From Vibrio sp. HA2012 (GTDB lineage: Bacteria > Pseudomonadota > Gammaproteobacteria > Enterobacterales > Vibrionaceae), in NCBI RefSeq assembly GCF_002812955.1, contig NZ_PFXK01000006.1, positions 62,001 to 126,000 on the forward strand: a stretch of 64,000 nucleotides of DNA, given 5' to 3'. The translations under genes and the position numbers were made by a program. The notes below the pieces were generated by a model, which saw only the letters and a program-made list of their open reading frames with translations, did no database searches and had not been told where the DNA came from. Of this stretch, positions 19,364-29,741 are shown one piece after another (position 1 is the stretch's first letter; every line of letters starts with the position of its first letter).

Positions 19364-19903
19364 ATGAAAATCAGTATGATTGCCGCAATGGCACATGGTG
19401 GAACGGTAGATAGAACTCAGCATTCTTATCCGTCAGAAGCAAGTGCCCGCATTATTGGTAAAGATAATCAGATGCCGTGGCATCTTCCTGCTGATTTTAT
19501 CTGGTTTAAGAAACAGACAATGGGAAAGCCTGTAGTGATGGGAAGAAAAACCTATGAATCTATTGGGCGTCCTCTTCCCGGCCGTCTGAATATCGTGATT
19601 AGTCGGGATAAAGGACTGACAATAGAAGGTGTCACAACCGTGACTTCAGTAGAAGAAGCCATCGCCACCGCAGGTAACTGTGAAGAGCTGATGATTATTG
19701 GTGGCGGATCTATTTACGAATACTGCTTACCCAAAGCGCATCGTCTGTATCTGACATTGATTGAAGCGGACATTGATGGCGATACACAATTTCCGTCATG
19801 GGGTTCTGAAGAATGGCAATGTACTTATACGGAAGATTATCCTGCGGACGAAAAGAACCCCTATGCTATGCACTTTGTGATTCTGGACAAAACGGCAGGC
19901 TGA
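19364..19903 (+). CDS. folA: dihydrofolate reductase with an N-terminal insertion
   Basis: Reduces dihydrofolate to tetrahydrofolate with NADPH; target of trimethoprim. Conserved DHFR blocks are all present: RIIGKDNQMPWHLPADF, VVMGRKTYESIGRPLPGR, IIGGGSIYEYCLPKA. At 179 residues it is about 20 longer than usual. The extra length is a 17-residue insert (HGGTVDRTQHSYPSEASA) between IAAMA and RIIGK, that is, at the start of the Met20 loop beside the active site. The acidic active-site residue (D in LPADF) is kept. The ATG preceded by CAGAAGG is the likely start; a start 12 codons earlier has no homology support. Confidence 0.95.
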   Translation: MKISMIAAMAHGGTVDRTQHSYPSEASARIIGKDNQMPWHLPADFIWFKKQTMGKPVVMGRKTYESIGRPLPGRLNIVISRDKGLTIEGVTTVTSVEEAIATAGNCEELMIIGGGSIYEYCLPKAHRLYLTLIEADIDGDTQFPSWGSEEWQCTYTEDYPADEKNPYAMHFVILDKTAG

Positions 19904-20002
19904 TGATTTTTCAGGGATTAGGGTAACGTAAGGGATTGAGATAAATACGATGTGTTCTCAGGCTTCGGTGTGGGAACGTATCTGATACAACGTCAACAAT
20001 CC

Positions 20003-20824
20003 TTACTGAATTTTTTCTTCTAATGCTGCCTGAGTAAAATACTGCTTATCTTCCCAGCGTAGCATCGTCAGCTCTCCACCCCAGACACAACCTGTATCCA
20101 GACCGATAACATCCTGACCATAATGCCCGTTTAATGCTGCCCAGTGGCCAAAGATAATGATTTTATCCCAGAATTGTCTGTCTGCCAGTTTAAACCACGG
20201 AAGCAGTACTTCTGCATCCACTTCTTGCGGAGGAAGTTTGCAGTCCATATCCAGTCTGCCGTCAGGAAAACAGAAGCGCATACGGGTAAATGCATTGATA
20301 ATATATCGGTAGCGGTCAATGCCGGTAAGCGTTGGATCCCATCGATCCGGCGTGTTGGAATACATCTTTTCAATCAGCCACTGCCAGTGATTATTGCTTT
20401 GCAAAATGCTCTCGACTTCACGGGCAGCAGACTGAGCCTGATTTCTGTCCCACTGTGGGGAAATTCCGGCATGGCAGACAACAAATTCATCGTGTTCTGC
20501 CATTAAGGGCTGGTGGCGCAGCCAGTCAAGCAATTCTTCCTGATCCGGAGCATTGAAGATGCTGGCTGTCCTGTCTTTCTTTTTCAGAGGATGAACTCCG
20601 AGGCTAACGGCCAGCAGGTGCAGATCATGGTTACCAAGCACAGTAACGGCAGAGGAGCCCAGCGATTTGACCAGTCTCAGAGTACTGAGTGAGTCGGGAC
20701 CGCGGGCCACCAAATCACCGGCAAACCAGATTGTATCCTGAGCCGGGTCAAAATGAACACGTTCCAGTAACAGCTGCAGTTCATTAAAACAGCCCTGAAT
20801 ATCGCCGATAATATAATTTGCCAC
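20003..20824 (-). CDS. apaH: diadenosine tetraphosphatase ApaH
   Basis: Symmetrical Ap4A hydrolase, also a remover of Np4 RNA caps in E. coli. 273 residues. The metallophosphatase metal motifs are in order: GDIQGCFNEL, GDLVARGPDS, GNHDLH and VCHAGISPQW. Last gene of the lptD-surA-pdxA-rsmA-apaH run on this strand; 35 bases separate it from rsmA. The ApaG gene often found between the two is absent here. Confidence 0.96.
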   Translation of the reverse strand: MANYIIGDIQGCFNELQLLLERVHFDPAQDTIWFAGDLVARGPDSLSTLRLVKSLGSSAVTVLGNHDLHLLAVSLGVHPLKKKDRTASIFNAPDQEELLDWLRHQPLMAEHDEFVVCHAGISPQWDRNQAQSAAREVESILQSNNHWQWLIEKMYSNTPDRWDPTLTGIDRYRYIINAFTRMRFCFPDGRLDMDCKLPPQEVDAEVLLPWFKLADRQFWDKIIIFGHWAALNGHYGQDVIGLDTGCVWGGELTMLRWEDKQYFTQAALEEKIQ

Positions 20825-20859
20825 AGTTCTCCCCGGTTAATTCAGGATTTTGGATGTAC

Positions 20860-21675
20860 TTACCCGTTTTTAGTCTGGTTTTTATCCAGCCAGTTTGCCA
20901 TAGCAACGAACTGTTCCAGAGTCAGGTTTTCCGGACGCATGGTCGGATTAATGTCCAGTTGTTCCAGTTCATCAACAGACAGTAAGCCTTTGTAACAGTT
21001 TCTGATAGTTTTACGGCGCTGATTGAAGCCATCACGACACACCCGATCCAGCCATTTCATACTGGTAGCCGGATGAGGTAATTCTTCGTACGGCACCAGA
21101 CGAACAACGGCTGAATCGACTTTTGGTGGTGGTACAAAGGCCGTCGGCGGAACTTCCAGCACCGGAATTACTTTACAGAAATACTGTGCCATCACGGTCA
21201 GACGCCCGTAAGCCTTACTCCCGGGACCTGCGGCAAGACGGTTTACGACCTCTTTTTGTAGCATAAAATGCATATCTTGAATTTCTTTATGAAATTCAAA
21301 TAGATGAAACATTAGTGGTGTGGAAATGTTATAAGGAAGGTTACCAAATATGCGCAGTTTATTGTTTGGTTTTACCAACTGAGTAAAATCAAAACGCATC
21401 GCATCCCCTTCATGGATGGTCAGTTTTGATCCCAGTTCCGGATGCTGACGCAGGCGCTCGGCCAGATCCCGATCCAGCTCGATAACAGTAAGCTTATCAA
21501 TTTCACGTCCTACCGGCTCGGTCAGAGCAGCCAGACCCGGCCCGATCTCAACCAGATTTTGTCCCGGTCTCGGGTTAATGGCAGAAACAATGCCATCAAT
21601 TATATAAGGATCATTCAGGAAGTTTTGACCAAAACGTTTTCGCGCTTTGTGCCCTAAGTGGACATCATTTCTCAT
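20860..21675 (-). CDS. rsmA: 16S rRNA dimethyladenosine transferase RsmA (KsgA)
   Basis: Dimethylates A1518 and A1519 of 16S rRNA. 271 residues with the SAM-binding motif [13 protein letters not shown] and the catalytic motif [16 protein letters not shown] is the family's N-terminal signature. Its ATG overlaps the pdxA TGA by four bases (ATGA), which indicates translational coupling. Confidence 0.97.
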   Translation of the reverse strand: MRNDVHLGHKARKRFGQNFLNDPYIIDGIVSAINPRPGQNLVEIGPGLAALTEPVGREIDKLTVIELDRDLAERLRQHPELGSKLTIHEGDAMRFDFTQLVKPNNKLRIFGNLPYNISTPLMFHLFEFHKEIQDMHFMLQKEVVNRLAAGPGSKAYGRLTVMAQYFCKVIPVLEVPPTAFVPPPKVDSAVVRLVPYEELPHPATSMKWLDRVCRDGFNQRRKTIRNCYKGLLSVDELEQLDINPTMRPENLTLEQFVAMANWLDKNQTKNG

Positions 21676-22667
21676 TCTATATTCTCAACTAATTCTATCG
21701 CGTATCGGAGAGCAGTACGGAGGCTTCCTGTATCCGCTACCCCCTTGCCCGCTAGATCTAATGCTGTGCCGTGATCGACAGAGGTTCTGATAAAAGGCAG
21801 ACCAAGAGTAATATTTACCGAACGTCCAAACCCCTTGAACTTTAACACCGGCAGAACTTGGTCGTGGTACATACCCAGAACGGCATCAGCATCCTGCAGA
21901 TATTTATCATTAAAAATAGTATCTGCAGGCAACGGACCGATCAGCTGCATATTATTTTCCGTCCGCAGCCTTTCCAGTGTCGGGATCATGGTATCGATCT
22001 CTTCAGTACCAAGGCACCCATCTTCTCCTGCATGAGGGTTGAGGCCACAGACATAGATTTTGGGTTTATCTATGGCGAATTTTGTGACCAGATCCTTATG
22101 CAGGATGCGGATTATACTCTCCAGACGCTCTGCTGTAACGGCTTTTGATACATCCGCCAGAGGCATATGGGTTGTGACCAGTGCAGTACGTAATCCTTCG
22201 GTTGCCAGCATCATGACAACTAAAGGTGTCGATGATTTTTCAGCAAAGAACTCGGTATGACCGCTGAATGCAACACCAGCACGATTAATGATGCCTTTGT
22301 GTACCGGACCGGTTACAACCGCATCAAATTCTCCGTTCATACATCCGGTTGCTGCTCTTTCCAGTGTATTCAGTACATAGTAACCGTTAGCCGGATTAAG
22401 CTGTCCGGCTATTACTGGCTCTGCCAGAGGAATGTGTTCGACCAGTAATGTTCCAGCCTGCTGTTTTTCTGCCGGGAGGGTGGCATCAAACGCTTTTATG
22501 TTTATATCCAGCCCCAGCTCATCTGCGCGTTTGACGAGCAGATTTTTATCGGCACAAGCAATTATCTGATGATCCCAGTCGTTTTGAGCGATAGCCAGTA
22601 CCAGATCCGGGCCAATACCGGCGGGTTCTCCTGCGGTGACGATAATTCTTCTGATGGGCTTTGTCAT
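21672..22667 (-). CDS. pdxA: 4-hydroxythreonine-4-phosphate dehydrogenase PdxA
   Basis: Pyridoxal phosphate biosynthesis enzyme, 331 residues. Metal-binding histidines lie in [17 protein letters not shown] and [11 protein letters not shown]. The start [22 protein letters not shown] is typical. Only two bases separate it from surA. Confidence 0.96.
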   Translation of the reverse strand: MTKPIRRIIVTAGEPAGIGPDLVLAIAQNDWDHQIIACADKNLLVKRADELGLDINIKAFDATLPAEKQQAGTLLVEHIPLAEPVIAGQLNPANGYYVLNTLERAATGCMNGEFDAVVTGPVHKGIINRAGVAFSGHTEFFAEKSSTPLVVMMLATEGLRTALVTTHMPLADVSKAVTAERLESIIRILHKDLVTKFAIDKPKIYVCGLNPHAGEDGCLGTEEIDTMIPTLERLRTENNMQLIGPLPADTIFNDKYLQDADAVLGMYHDQVLPVLKFKGFGRSVNITLGLPFIRTSVDHGTALDLAGKGVADTGSLRTALRYAIELVENIE

Positions 22668-22669
22668 GA

Positions 22670-23959
22670 TTACTCCGCTTCGCTTTCAACCAGTTCTACA
22701 AATGCCCCTGCCCGCATTTCCTGGATCCAGGTACCTGCCTCTTCGTTGAATTTGCGGTTAAACAGAATTCTGTAAGCTTTATTCTTTAACGCTGAATCGG
22801 TTTTATCTACTTGACGACGATCCAGTACTTCTACAATGTGCCAGCCATGTACTGTTTTAAACGGTTCACTTATCTTTCTTACCGGCAGAGTTTCTATCTG
22901 ATGTTTGAATTCAGGTACATAAAGATCTGGTGTCTGATAACCAAGTTCACCTTTTTGTGATGCGGAACCTGGATCCTGACTGTACTGGAGAGCCATATCA
23001 GCAAACGTGGTATTACCGTTGTTGATTTTATCAGTAATTTCTTTTAATAGTCTCTGGGCACCTTCGTCACTCATGATAACGGATGTTTTCAGCAGAATAT
23101 GCCGGGCATTGACTTCTGTAACCGCGACCGTTTCCAGACCTTTCACATCCGTGATTTTCAGAATATGGAAGCCGACACCGCTACGGAAAGGGCCAATGAT
23201 AGCCCCTTTAGACTGGGTCGTAATCTGATCCGCAAAGATCGTCGGCATCTCTTCTTTACGCATCCATCCCCAGTCACCACCGCTCAGAGCTTTTGGTCCC
23301 TTCGAATAGGTAATTGCCATTTCTGAAAAATCAGACCCTTTTTCCACTTCAGCTGCAATCTTTTCTGCCTGTCGGGCGACGGCTTCTTTGTCTGTACCAT
23401 TATCAAAGCGTAGCTGAATATGCTGGATATGGTACTGAACGGCTGAATTGGATTCGTTAGCCAGCAGAGTGGCCAGATTGTCAACTTCTGCAGGAATAAT
23501 ATTGATCCGGCGGCGCACCATGGCATTACGCACCTCAGAGATCGCCATTTCCTGACGAATTTCTTCCCGGAAGGTCTCGTAGCTGATCCCTGAAGTGGCT
23601 AATTCAGCCTGAAATGCTTCCAGTGTCTGCCCGTTTTCTTTAGCAATATTATTGATAGCATCATCTAAACGGTTGTCATCAATTCTGACGCCAATTCTGT
23701 CTGCTTCCTGCTGTTGAATTGTGTCCAGAAGCAGTTTTTCCAGCACCTGTTCTTTAAGTACGGTTTCATCCGGCAGGGACTGATGTTTTTGTCGGGCATT
23801 AAACGTGAGTGTCTTCAGTGCATTGCTGATGTCACTTTGCAGGATCACACCATCATTGACAATGGCGACAACTCTGTCCAGTTCAACCGGATCAGCAGAG
23901 GCGGGCGTGATGTTTAATAATAAAAACAGGCTTAGCAGCGTGTGTTTCCACATGTTCAT
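22670..23959 (-). CDS. surA: periplasmic chaperone and peptidyl-prolyl isomerase SurA
   Basis: Chaperone for outer-membrane beta-barrel proteins, including the LptD encoded just upstream. 429 residues: signal peptide to ...PASA (about residue 22), N-terminal chaperone domain from [13 protein letters not shown], two parvulin domains (about 170-270 and 280-380, with [13 protein letters not shown] and [16 protein letters not shown]), and a C-terminal helix. Two near ATG codons (M1, M3) are both possible starts. Confidence 0.96.
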   Translation of the reverse strand: MNMWKHTLLSLFLLLNITPASADPVELDRVVAIVNDGVILQSDISNALKTLTFNARQKHQSLPDETVLKEQVLEKLLLDTIQQQEADRIGVRIDDNRLDDAINNIAKENGQTLEAFQAELATSGISYETFREEIRQEMAISEVRNAMVRRRINIIPAEVDNLATLLANESNSAVQYHIQHIQLRFDNGTDKEAVARQAEKIAAEVEKGSDFSEMAITYSKGPKALSGGDWGWMRKEEMPTIFADQITTQSKGAIIGPFRSGVGFHILKITDVKGLETVAVTEVNARHILLKTSVIMSDEGAQRLLKEITDKINNGNTTFADMALQYSQDPGSASQKGELGYQTPDLYVPEFKHQIETLPVRKISEPFKTVHGWHIVEVLDRRQVDKTDSALKNKAYRILFNRKFNEEAGTWIQEMRAGAFVELVESEAE

Positions 23960-23990
23960 TCATATATCCAAATCGTATTGTATGATTAAG

Positions 23991-24018
23991 GCTCCTGCTG
24001 CTTTTATCCGGCAGGAGC
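23991..24018 (-). other. hairpin in the lptD-surA spacer
   Basis: GCTCCTGC and GCAGGAGC form an 8-bp stem around a 12-base loop. On the coding strand only CCTTAATC follows, so it is a weak terminator at best; attenuation or mRNA processing between the two cistrons is possible. Confidence 0.5.
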
Positions 24019-24026
24019 ACAGAGCA

Positions 24027-26345
24027 TCAGTTATTTAAATAGAAGGGACGGCTGTAGCTCAGGGTGTTACCTGACGCTTCAGAATCGGAACCTACTCCCA
24101 TACCCGTTGCCAGACCCACTATACCGAAGTTAAAGCTGAAGCTTTTTTCATAGTCAGGTTCGCCGCTACCAATCGTATCCCAGTCGTAAATCTGGTTACT
24201 GTAGCTAAAGCCGATATACCAGCAGTCGCTGAGATAGGTTAGTCGGGCAAACCATTCCAGATTTTTGTTTTCCCGGGTGTCGTAGAAATACTGGCCACCG
24301 GCTTTCCAGTTTTTGTTGATGTCATAACTGGTAATAAAGCCCAACTGGGAGATACCGTAACGGGTATAGTCACTGATATCAACATCATCAAAATCCCGGT
24401 TCTGTTCAATATAATCCAATGAAACATAGCGGTAATTTATCTGGCTGAAACCGGATCCGGACGGATAACGGTATTCAAAGGTACTGTCGCCTATCTGGAT
24501 CTGATCTGAAGCGGTATCAAACTGAATTCCCCCCTGATAGAAGAAAGTATCATCATAGTTGAACTCTGTTTCTACTGCCCATGCCGAGTAGGACGAAGGT
24601 GAATCACTGGAGGCACTTTCGGAATAAGTCGAATCCAGGTAGAAAATCTGACCGAATGAGATATTCATCCGCTCCCTGAAATTACTGTCGTAAAAGCGTG
24701 ATGTTGCACCATAGCTGACCTGATTAGCCGGGGCAATATAGTCAATACTGCTGTATTTTCCGTCACGGAACAGGCCGTAATAATCCAGTTGCAGATTAGT
24801 AGTGTCATAACCACTATAGATATCTGACTGATCTTTTTCGGCAATATACAGGTACTGGATTTGAGGCTCGAGTGTATGTGTGTAGCCTTCCAGACTGTCA
24901 AACATAGCGGTATCTCTGTCTAAGAACAGTCCGCTGTGTACCCTGAACTGAGGAATACTGCGGGATACGCTCTCCTCATAGTCACTATTATTGTCCTTAA
25001 GATCCTGCTGATAATAGGTGTAATACAACTTACTTTCTGCAGTAAATGTTCCCCAGGTGGTTGTCAGAGGAAGAGACAGTATTGGCTCAAGGTGAGTCCG
25101 GGTCGCATCCGGCAATGTTGATGAATCGGTTTCAAACTGGCTGATATGACTGTGTAGATTAAAATTCAGTTTTGAATACAGCTCTGGGGCATAGTAATTA
25201 AATTCAAGCTGAGGCATCAGACGATATGGGTAGCTGTCTTCCGACAGTACCTGAAAATTTTTCACTTTCAGCGTGGTATCCCAGGACTTGCTCCGGTACG
25301 ACACAGCCGCTGTTTGTAATAGCTGCCCGTCTTCCCGGCTACCGATACTGGAGCTGAGATTTTTGAAATAATCAATATCGCTGACTTTGGAGTAGTTGGA
25401 TGTGAATTTCCAGGCTCCGTCATAGATGCCGCTATGATTCCAGTTTAATCCCCAGCGGGCATCCAGCTCTTCATATTTTTTGTCTTCCGGAAGGTATTCC
25501 AGATTGATGCTACCACTGCCGGCAGTAGTCAGATAACGGAATTGACTGTCTAACTGAGTGCCTCGGTCTTCCATGTAGTTGATCGTTGTCATCAGATCAT
25601 AGTTGGGAGCCAGGTTCCAGTACACCGGGACTTCAACGGTGAAGCCATCGCGACTGTCCATTGATACTGTCGGGTATAGCATCCCGCTTTTACGGGTGTC
25701 GCCAACCGGCACAATCAGATACGGCATATAAAATACCGGTACATCCAGTACTTCGAGTCTTGTATTGTACAGCGTCGCTTGCTCTTCATTCTGATCTAAT
25801 GTGATAGAGGAAGCTTTTAGTTTCCAGGCATTATCTCCGTCAGGGCAGGATGTCAGAGATCCATCTTCCATCTCGTAAAATGTTTTGCCTGCACGATGGA
25901 TATAGTTCGCTTCACCGCGTGCCGGTGTACAGAGAAAGTGGTATTCAGTTTGTTCCAGAGTGGCATCATCTGTATCCAGATTCGCCGTGAGTTTGTCGGA
26001 TTCTGCTTTAAACTGACCATCAGACAGACCGACATTACCTTCGGCAATCACGGTACTTTCAGGCTGATGCAGGGTTAGAGTATCTGCGGTGATGCGCTTT
26101 GTGCCCTGAATAACAACAACGTTTCCTTTGTAGGTGGCTTTCTCGCCATTGATTCCTTCAACGCTATCCGCTACAACCTGAACCGGTTGCCGGGTATCAT
26201 TGTTGCCTACATTGTCTATCAGGCATTGATCTGTGACGGGCATTTCCTGCACACTAGTGCTGTCAGAAGTTTCTGCCTGCGTCGCTGGCACAAATAGCGC
26301 GGCACTAATTGATGCAGTTAAAAAAGTGCGGGGGAAGTGTGACAT
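24027..26345 (-). CDS. lptD: LPS-assembly outer-membrane protein LptD
   Basis: Beta-barrel that inserts LPS in the outer leaflet, with LptE as plug. 772 residues: signal peptide (to TQA, residue ~24), a jellyroll OstA-like domain (VVADSVEGINGEKATYKGNVVVIQG), then a barrel rich in alternating aromatic strands and ending in Asn (SYSRPFYLNN). Four Cys in total: residue 41, two in the jellyroll/early barrel (HFLCTP, TSCPDG) and one near the C-terminus (SDCWYIG). E. coli has an adjacent Cys pair at that last site; here it is single. First gene of the surA-pdxA-rsmA-apaH run, divergent from djlA. Confidence 0.96.
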   Translation of the reverse strand: MSHFPRTFLTASISAALFVPATQAETSDSTSVQEMPVTDQCLIDNVGNNDTRQPVQVVADSVEGINGEKATYKGNVVVIQGTKRITADTLTLHQPESTVIAEGNVGLSDGQFKAESDKLTANLDTDDATLEQTEYHFLCTPARGEANYIHRAGKTFYEMEDGSLTSCPDGDNAWKLKASSITLDQNEEQATLYNTRLEVLDVPVFYMPYLIVPVGDTRKSGMLYPTVSMDSRDGFTVEVPVYWNLAPNYDLMTTINYMEDRGTQLDSQFRYLTTAGSGSINLEYLPEDKKYEELDARWGLNWNHSGIYDGAWKFTSNYSKVSDIDYFKNLSSSIGSREDGQLLQTAAVSYRSKSWDTTLKVKNFQVLSEDSYPYRLMPQLEFNYYAPELYSKLNFNLHSHISQFETDSSTLPDATRTHLEPILSLPLTTTWGTFTAESKLYYTYYQQDLKDNNSDYEESVSRSIPQFRVHSGLFLDRDTAMFDSLEGYTHTLEPQIQYLYIAEKDQSDIYSGYDTTNLQLDYYGLFRDGKYSSIDYIAPANQVSYGATSRFYDSNFRERMNISFGQIFYLDSTYSESASSDSPSSYSAWAVETEFNYDDTFFYQGGIQFDTASDQIQIGDSTFEYRYPSGSGFSQINYRYVSLDYIEQNRDFDDVDISDYTRYGISQLGFITSYDINKNWKAGGQYFYDTRENKNLEWFARLTYLSDCWYIGFSYSNQIYDWDTIGSGEPDYEKSFSFNFGIVGLATGMGVGSDSEASGNTLSYSRPFYLNN

Positions 26346-26488
26346 CGAGTTGTACTATCCTGTTAACTTGATTATTCGGTATATCAAGCCGAAATTTGGC
26401 AAAAGATTCCTTATCATAAAGGAAATTAACGCGTCCGACACTATCAGACCATCAGACACGATAAAAATTCATAGATGAGAGCACAATA

Positions 26489-27355
26489 ATGCATATTTTC
26501 GGCAAAATTTTGGGGTTGTTTTTCGGATTTTTGTTCGGTGGACCTTATGGCGCCATATTTGGATTGTTTCTCGGGCATCAATTTGATAAAGCCCGTCGTT
26601 TAAGTCAGGCCGGTTTCCGTGCATCCAGTGCGTTTTCCGGGGGGCCTAGTCAGGAAGAAAGGCAGGCGGAGTTTTTTAAAACAGCTTTTGCCGTGATGGG
26701 GCATGTGGCAAAAGCGAAAGGACAGGTTACAAAAGAAGAGATTCAGTTAGCCAGTACCATGATGGATCGGATGAATCTGCATGGTACTCAGAGGCAAGCT
26801 GCGCAGAATGCTTTCCGGGATGGAAAAGCGGCCGATTTTCCTTTACAGGAAACGCTGGAAAAAGTTCGTATTTCTGCTGGAGGTCGTTTTGATTTATTGC
26901 AGTTTTTTCTGGAACTGCAGATATCAGCTGCCTTTGCGGACGGTAGTCTGCATCCGACAGAAAGAAATGTACTGCACACGATAGCCAGAGGTCTGGGCTT
27001 TTCTTCCCAACAACTGGAGCAACGTCTGAAAATGCAGGAAGCTGCGTTTCGTTTTCATCATCAGGGAGGCCGGTTTGGTGGCGGACAGCACTCTCAGGGG
27101 CAGCAACAATATGGTGGTTGGCAGCAGCAGACAGACGAGAACAGCCTGGCGGATGCTTATAAGGTATTGGGTATTGATGAGAGCGCTGATGCAAAATCAG
27201 TTAAAAGAGCCTATCGTAAACTGATGAATGAACACCATCCGGATAAGTTGGTGGCAAAAGGTTTGCCTCCGGAAATGATGGACATGGCAAAAGAAAAAGC
27301 ACAGGAAATCCAGTCGGCTTATGATGTTATCAAAAGAGATAAAGGGTTTAAATAA
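26489..27355 (+). CDS. djlA: co-chaperone DjlA
   Basis: Membrane-anchored DnaJ-like protein. Residues 1-30 form a Gly/Phe-rich TM segment (LGLFFGFLFGGPYGAIFGLFLG). A TerB-like domain follows (about 55-175), then a Gln/Gly-rich linker, then a C-terminal J domain (about 222-288) with the essential HPD in NEHHPDKLVAKG. 288 residues, the normal size. Divergent from lptD, a conserved neighbourhood. Confidence 0.96.
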   Translation: MHIFGKILGLFFGFLFGGPYGAIFGLFLGHQFDKARRLSQAGFRASSAFSGGPSQEERQAEFFKTAFAVMGHVAKAKGQVTKEEIQLASTMMDRMNLHGTQRQAAQNAFRDGKAADFPLQETLEKVRISAGGRFDLLQFFLELQISAAFADGSLHPTERNVLHTIARGLGFSSQQLEQRLKMQEAAFRFHHQGGRFGGGQHSQGQQQYGGWQQQTDENSLADAYKVLGIDESADAKSVKRAYRKLMNEHHPDKLVAKGLPPEMMDMAKEKAQEIQSAYDVIKRDKGFK

Positions 27356-27371
27356 GTGTGAATGGCCATGA

Positions 27372-27394
27372 AAAAGGGGAGATTTTCCCCTTTT
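27372..27394. terminator. bidirectional terminator after djlA
   Basis: AAAAGGGGA-gattt-TCCCCTTTT, a perfect 9-bp stem ending in A and T runs, between convergent genes. Confidence 0.85.
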
Positions 27395-27404
27395 GACTTA
27401 ATAG

Positions 27405-28181
27405 CTAACCGATTTTATTCGTTATCAGCTCGTATTCAAGGAACGTAAGAATAGCCTGCTCAAGTTCGGCAATACCGACTGAACTGTAACCGTAAAAATT
27501 AGGTGTAAAAGCGAGCCTTACCTTTTGCAGGCTTTCTTTGGTCTCTTCTTCCATCATCAGTTTATCATTGAAATCAGCCAGTACTTTCATCTTTTCTGGC
27601 TCGATTACTCCCAGATATTCACTGACTCCACCGACTGAAGAATAAAGCATATCGAACTTACCCCCGGTAATTTCTTCAATGTAATAGTTACCGACGCGTG
27701 CGATATTGGAATGACTGGAAACTAAATTCTCATGAGCAGAAAATGGTTGGGAAAGATAGTCTTTACCGCCGGCATGCTCACTGGTGTTTGGCTTAAAATC
27801 ACTATCAGGGAAGACTAAAAATGCAGCAATAGTATTATTTTTAGTTATGGCTGAAAGGATGAAATGCTTGTCTTTATAGTAATAAATATCGTCACCGTTT
27901 GTCGTATGCTTGATATAAACCGGTGGACCAAAGGTTTCCCCAAGAATATTACTGGATGCATTGATATAGATTTGGTTAAGGTGATTGTGCGATGGCTGAT
28001 TGGTAAATGTTGAATGCCCAAAGTCCCATATTTTGAGCACACCTTCCCAGGCTCCATCCAGATTACCCAGTGCAATGGTGATTAATGAAATTAAGGTGAT
28101 GATAAATTTCCATGAAGAGCCGAAATTATTGTAATTGTACTCTTCGTAGTGTTCTGTCTGTTTTGTGTGTTCTTCTGTCAT
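27405..28181 (-). CDS. uncharacterised membrane-anchored protein
   Basis: Protein of 258 residues that I cannot assign with confidence. The N-terminus is hydrophilic (acidic, Tyr/Asn-rich), then one TM helix at about residues 27-42 (WKFIITLISLITIALG), then a soluble domain with no motif I recognise; ETEC_3214-type proteins have a similar look, as a tentative thought. It is the downstream neighbour of the transglycosylase gene on the same strand, 37 bases away, so it probably shares its message. Confidence 0.6.
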   Translation of the reverse strand: MTEEHTKQTEHYEEYNYNNFGSSWKFIITLISLITIALGNLDGAWEGVLKIWDFGHSTFTNQPSHNHLNQIYINASSNILGETFGPPVYIKHTTNGDDIYYYKDKHFILSAITKNNTIAAFLVFPDSDFKPNTSEHAGGKDYLSQPFSAHENLVSSHSNIARVGNYYIEEITGGKFDMLYSSVGGVSEYLGVIEPEKMKVLADFNDKLMMEEETKESLQKVRLAFTPNFYGYSSVGIAELEQAILTFLEYELITNKIG

Positions 28182-28218
28182 AGCGCCTTGTCACTTTTAA
28201 GCTTATGTTTTTTTTGGT

Positions 28219-29445
28219 TTATATTTTTTTCAGGTAATTTGCTTCAGCTGAAGTCACTTTCTTCAGGTAGTTGCGGGTTTCGACTGCCGGGTGTTTTTCA
28301 ATAATCTCTTGGTAGACAAGATCCGGGCTAAGGGTGTTAATTTTAGCTATAGCCTTTTTGCGGCTACCTTCGCCAAAAATGCGGTAGATAGGTGCCATTC
28401 CACCGTTGTAGGCAGCAATCGCACAGTATTTCAGACTGTCCTGATCATTAACGCCTTTGAAGTAGCGATTAGTGAGTAAATACAGATAAGCAGACCCTAC
28501 TTCAATATTTTTTTCAGGTGTAAACAGATATTCTTTACTCAGCATTTGTTGTTCACCGAAGAGGTAATTAGTGGCATCCAGACCGGCTGAAGTCGGTACA
28601 ACCTGCATTAGGCCAAATGCGGGTATATGAGAGACTGCTGTTGGATCAAAAGCGCTCTCTGTACGGATAATTGATAGAATAAAGCTAGGCTGAAGCTGAA
28701 ACTTATCGGCATACGTATTAATAGGATCGATAAAGCGCTGTTCTTTACGGTTAAGCCATGTTGTCGGGAAAGGAGCTTCAATAGTCACGACCTTGTTACC
28801 CTTTGAGTCCGTTACTTTGGTGACGACTGATTTTTCCAGTAATTCCTGCTGTTCTTTGACTTTGTCTTCCTGAGATGTTGCTACTGGCAATAATGGTGCA
28901 TTACTTAATTGTTTTGGTTTGGCCGCAGCAAGTATTTTTCCGACGAATGGGTCTGCTTTCTGAGCCTCGGATACGGACAACTTGGTGGTATCCAGTACTT
29001 CTTTTTTCAGTTCATCTAGCGACGTTGTGTCCCCTTCCAGAGTGGTGATCCGGACAACGTTCTTTTCAAAATCAACTTCGCGTCTGATTTTCATCGACGG
29101 TGAATAGGACACCCAGGAACTCTTATCACTGAATGTCGGGTTATCCCATAATTCAGTTATTATCTTTTTATAGTCAGCAAATTCAAGTTGAGCCTGCTGT
29201 ACATAGGCATCAAATTCACAGGCTTGTTCTGCTTTAAACAGACCGAATTCGGCATTTGTGCATGTTTTGTATTGATCAAATTCATCACTGAAATCTGCAG
29301 GTTTATTCAGATAGTAATCAACGCTGGGACATTGGGTTAATGATGAGCGCAGGCCACAGGCTTCTCCCAGAGTTTCTGCTGCATTGCTCTGAAAAGCAGA
29401 AAAGGATAATACCGGAATAAAAAGTAAAGCCGTTTTTCTAAACAT
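28219..29445 (-). CDS. MltC-like lytic transglycosylase
   Basis: Periplasmic murein hydrolase of about 408 residues. A signal peptide (MFRKTALLFIPVLSFSAFQSNAA) without lipobox is followed by a DUF3393-like region (EFADYKKIITELW.. and RVDFEKNVVRITT-type strands). The C-terminal SLT domain has the catalytic Glu in IIRTESAFDPTAVS, then FGLMQVVPTSAG and AIAAYNGG. It resembles MltC but, unlike E. coli MltC, is not a lipoprotein and carries an extra Cys-rich N-terminal segment. I chose the ATG at MFRKT since the 18 codons before it are not signal-like. Divergent from three lipoprotein genes. Confidence 0.85.
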   Translation of the reverse strand: MFRKTALLFIPVLSFSAFQSNAAETLGEACGLRSSLTQCPSVDYYLNKPADFSDEFDQYKTCTNAEFGLFKAEQACEFDAYVQQAQLEFADYKKIITELWDNPTFSDKSSWVSYSPSMKIRREVDFEKNVVRITTLEGDTTSLDELKKEVLDTTKLSVSEAQKADPFVGKILAAAKPKQLSNAPLLPVATSQEDKVKEQQELLEKSVVTKVTDSKGNKVVTIEAPFPTTWLNRKEQRFIDPINTYADKFQLQPSFILSIIRTESAFDPTAVSHIPAFGLMQVVPTSAGLDATNYLFGEQQMLSKEYLFTPEKNIEVGSAYLYLLTNRYFKGVNDQDSLKYCAIAAYNGGMAPIYRIFGEGSRKKAIAKINTLSPDLVYQEIIEKHPAVETRNYLKKVTSAEANYLKKI

Positions 29446-29741
29446 ATTGTGTACCTGTATTATTGGGACTATGAGATGTCGTGATATTGAATCTATCAAT
29501 CTATATTTATATTTCTGTTTGTATGGGAAATCAAATTTAAAATCTGTTTGTTCCTTTTATGGCAAGAATAGCATAGGGAAAGGTAATGACAATGCTATTG
29601 CTGGCAGATTAAGTGATACAGTAATAGAAGGAAGTTTTGTGCTGATATTGATTGATTTATAAGTAGCGAGGTCGTCAGAATTGATATATTTATTACTTGA
29701 TTTCTGGTGATCCAGAAGCATAATAATTATTCGGTAAAAAT

